64,000 nucleotides of DNA from TH-plancto1 sp043777375 (GTDB lineage Bacteria; Planctomycetota; Planctomycetia; Planctomycetales; Planctomycetaceae). Positions 63,121 through 64,000 of the stretch are shown here, piece by piece (position 1 is the stretch's first letter; each line of letters begins with the position of its first letter). The notes beneath the pieces were generated by a model. That model saw only the letters and a program-made list of their open reading frames with translations. It did no database searches and was not told the DNA's origin. Position numbers and translations under genes: made by a program. The DNA lies in assembly GCA_043777375.1 (NCBI GenBank), contig JAYWHX010000168.1:33378-97377 (forward strand), in the 5' to 3' direction.

Positions 63121-64000
63121 TTGTGATTGCCGCCGCATAAAGTAGCTGTTGAAGACGCCCCACCGCATCCATCAGTTTGTCTGCCCCGCCGAACTTCTTC
63201 CCAATTTCGACCACGTTACCGTGAGTCGAAATCGGTGGAACTTCCAGGACATCCGGGACTGAGAACTGGCTGGTTCCGTGTTCGGCGTACTTGTCCAGAA
63301 GTTCGTTCAAGATCGCCTTGGCTTCTGGTCCGAACTGATCGAAGAAGTCGACCTTCTCCTTCCGGAGCTTCTCTGCCCGTTGCTTTCGGGTCAGCAACGG
63401 AGCGTTGAACGCTAGATGACACAGGAGGTCGAACGGATCGGCATCCGGGTGACCTGCCTGTGCACAAAGTTCGTGGAAGTCGAGTCCCCGCTCTTCCAGT
63501 GCGTCGATAGCCACTGATCGTTGTTCGAAGTCGGACCACTGCTTTCGCAGGTCTTCCGGGCTGGTGTAGAGCGTTCTGACTGTTTCGGCGACGTACTGAG
63601 TAATCTGAACCGTCCGGAGTTTGGAACCATTAGCGTCCAAGTCCAAGGTGATCTCTGTGTCGATGCCACCCGCCCCGCCATGGACGTAGTACTTCCTTCG
63701 TTCCGGAGTCTCGTCATCGTATTCCGGTTGGCTTGGCCCCTCATCCGTGGCAGGCTTCTCTTCTTCCTCCACCACATGGGAGCCTTCGATCGTTTCCCCT
63801 TCGTCGTTGATCTTCTCGGACGTGGCGAGTGAGGGTTCCCCGTCGAAATCAGGGTCAGCGAACAATCTCGTGGCTGATCCGGTGTAGTCCAGGATGTTGA
63901 TGAACAGGTAACCATTCACACCCCGACCGTGTGACGGGTCACTTGGCGGGCAGCAGTGAGGGGCTTGGTGTGTGTTGGTTTTGGGCTTCGAGGGCGGTGG
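63113..64000 (-). CDS. hsdR: Type I restriction subunit HsdR, C-terminal part (window edge; upstream sequence atypical)
   Basis: 268 residues are clear, from a GTG at 63919 to the stop at 63113. FINILDYTGSATRLFADPDFDGEP is the segment just after the helicase motif VI region in EcoEI-type HsdR. LRTVQITQYVAETVRTLYTS and LLCHLAFNAPLLTRKQRAEKLRKEKVDFFDQFGPEAKAILNELLDKYAEHGTSQF are the C-terminal HsdR (EcoEI_R_C) region. The remaining 27 codons to the window edge stay open but translate to Pro/His/Cys-rich sequence (HCCPPSDPSHGRG) not like HsdR's helicase. The gene may therefore be interrupted here. Most of the helicase and the nuclease domain lie outside or are lost. Confidence 0.75.
   Translation of the reverse strand, partial: PPPSKPKTNTHQAPHCCPPSDPSHGRGVNGYLFINILDYTGSATRLFADPDFDGEPSLATSEKINDEGETIEGSHVVEEEEKPATDEGPSQPEYDDETPERRKYYVHGGAGGIDTEITLDLDANGSKLRTVQITQYVAETVRTLYTSPEDLRKQWSDFEQRSVAIDALEERGLDFHELCAQAGHPDADPFDLLCHLAFNAPLLTRKQRAEKLRKEKVDFFDQFGPEAKAILNELLDKYAEHGTSQFSVPDVLEVPPISTHGNVVEIGKKFGGADKLMDAVGRLQQLLYAAAITNV

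Overview
The window looks like chromosomal DNA of a planctomycete. The evidence is a set of lineage-typical families: a GEVED/LEPR-XLL-like giant surface protein, a planctomycete-type (PSCyt1-like) cytochrome c, a ThuA/propeller/cytochrome c fusion of 2228 residues, a DUF1080 protein, a DUF1559-like protein, a small basic DUF6800-like protein, and several intergenic palindromic repeat families. No rRNA and no CRISPR array was found. One tRNA, tRNA-Arg(TCT), lies at 41511-41584.

Layout. 1-41.5 kb reads as ordinary chromosome. It runs from a PilB/GspE ATPase (cut by the window edge) and a 1458-residue repeat protein through a decayed stretch with two gene remnants (6.4-7.6 kb). Next come bestrophin, ArfB, 5-formyl-THF cyclo-ligase, a heme-domain histidine kinase and an inverted-repeat-bounded gene remnant (12.7-13.5 kb). 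These are followed by a small cytochrome c, guaB, ogt, the 2228-residue multi-heme protein, an FGE-like protein, an amidohydrolase, a DUF1080 protein, an FHA protein, ribH-nusB, an unusual sigma-70 factor with extra N-terminal HTH modules divergent from a sigma-54 activator, an HNH protein and a CysQ-like phosphatase.

From 41.5 kb to the end the DNA reads as an integrated island. A tyrosine recombinase and a small excisionase-like protein sit directly beside the tRNA-Arg 3' end, and almost every gene after that is on the minus strand. The island carries WYL-type regulators, two predicted PD-(D/E)xK proteins plus a Cas4/RecB-like nuclease, an RNase J-like MBL protein, a DUF932 protein, and at the right end a tightly overlapping operon.

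That operon is the most interesting object here. In transcription order it is hsdR (3' part only) - PRTase-like protein - hsdM - hsdS - hamA (DUF1837) - hamB (helicase). It joins a type I restriction-modification system, a phosphoribosyltransferase-like protein and a Hachiman system by stop/start overlaps or gaps of at most 8 bases. Hachiman and type I R-M are each known; the coupling of all of them, with the PRTase-like gene between hsdR and hsdM, is what I would examine first.
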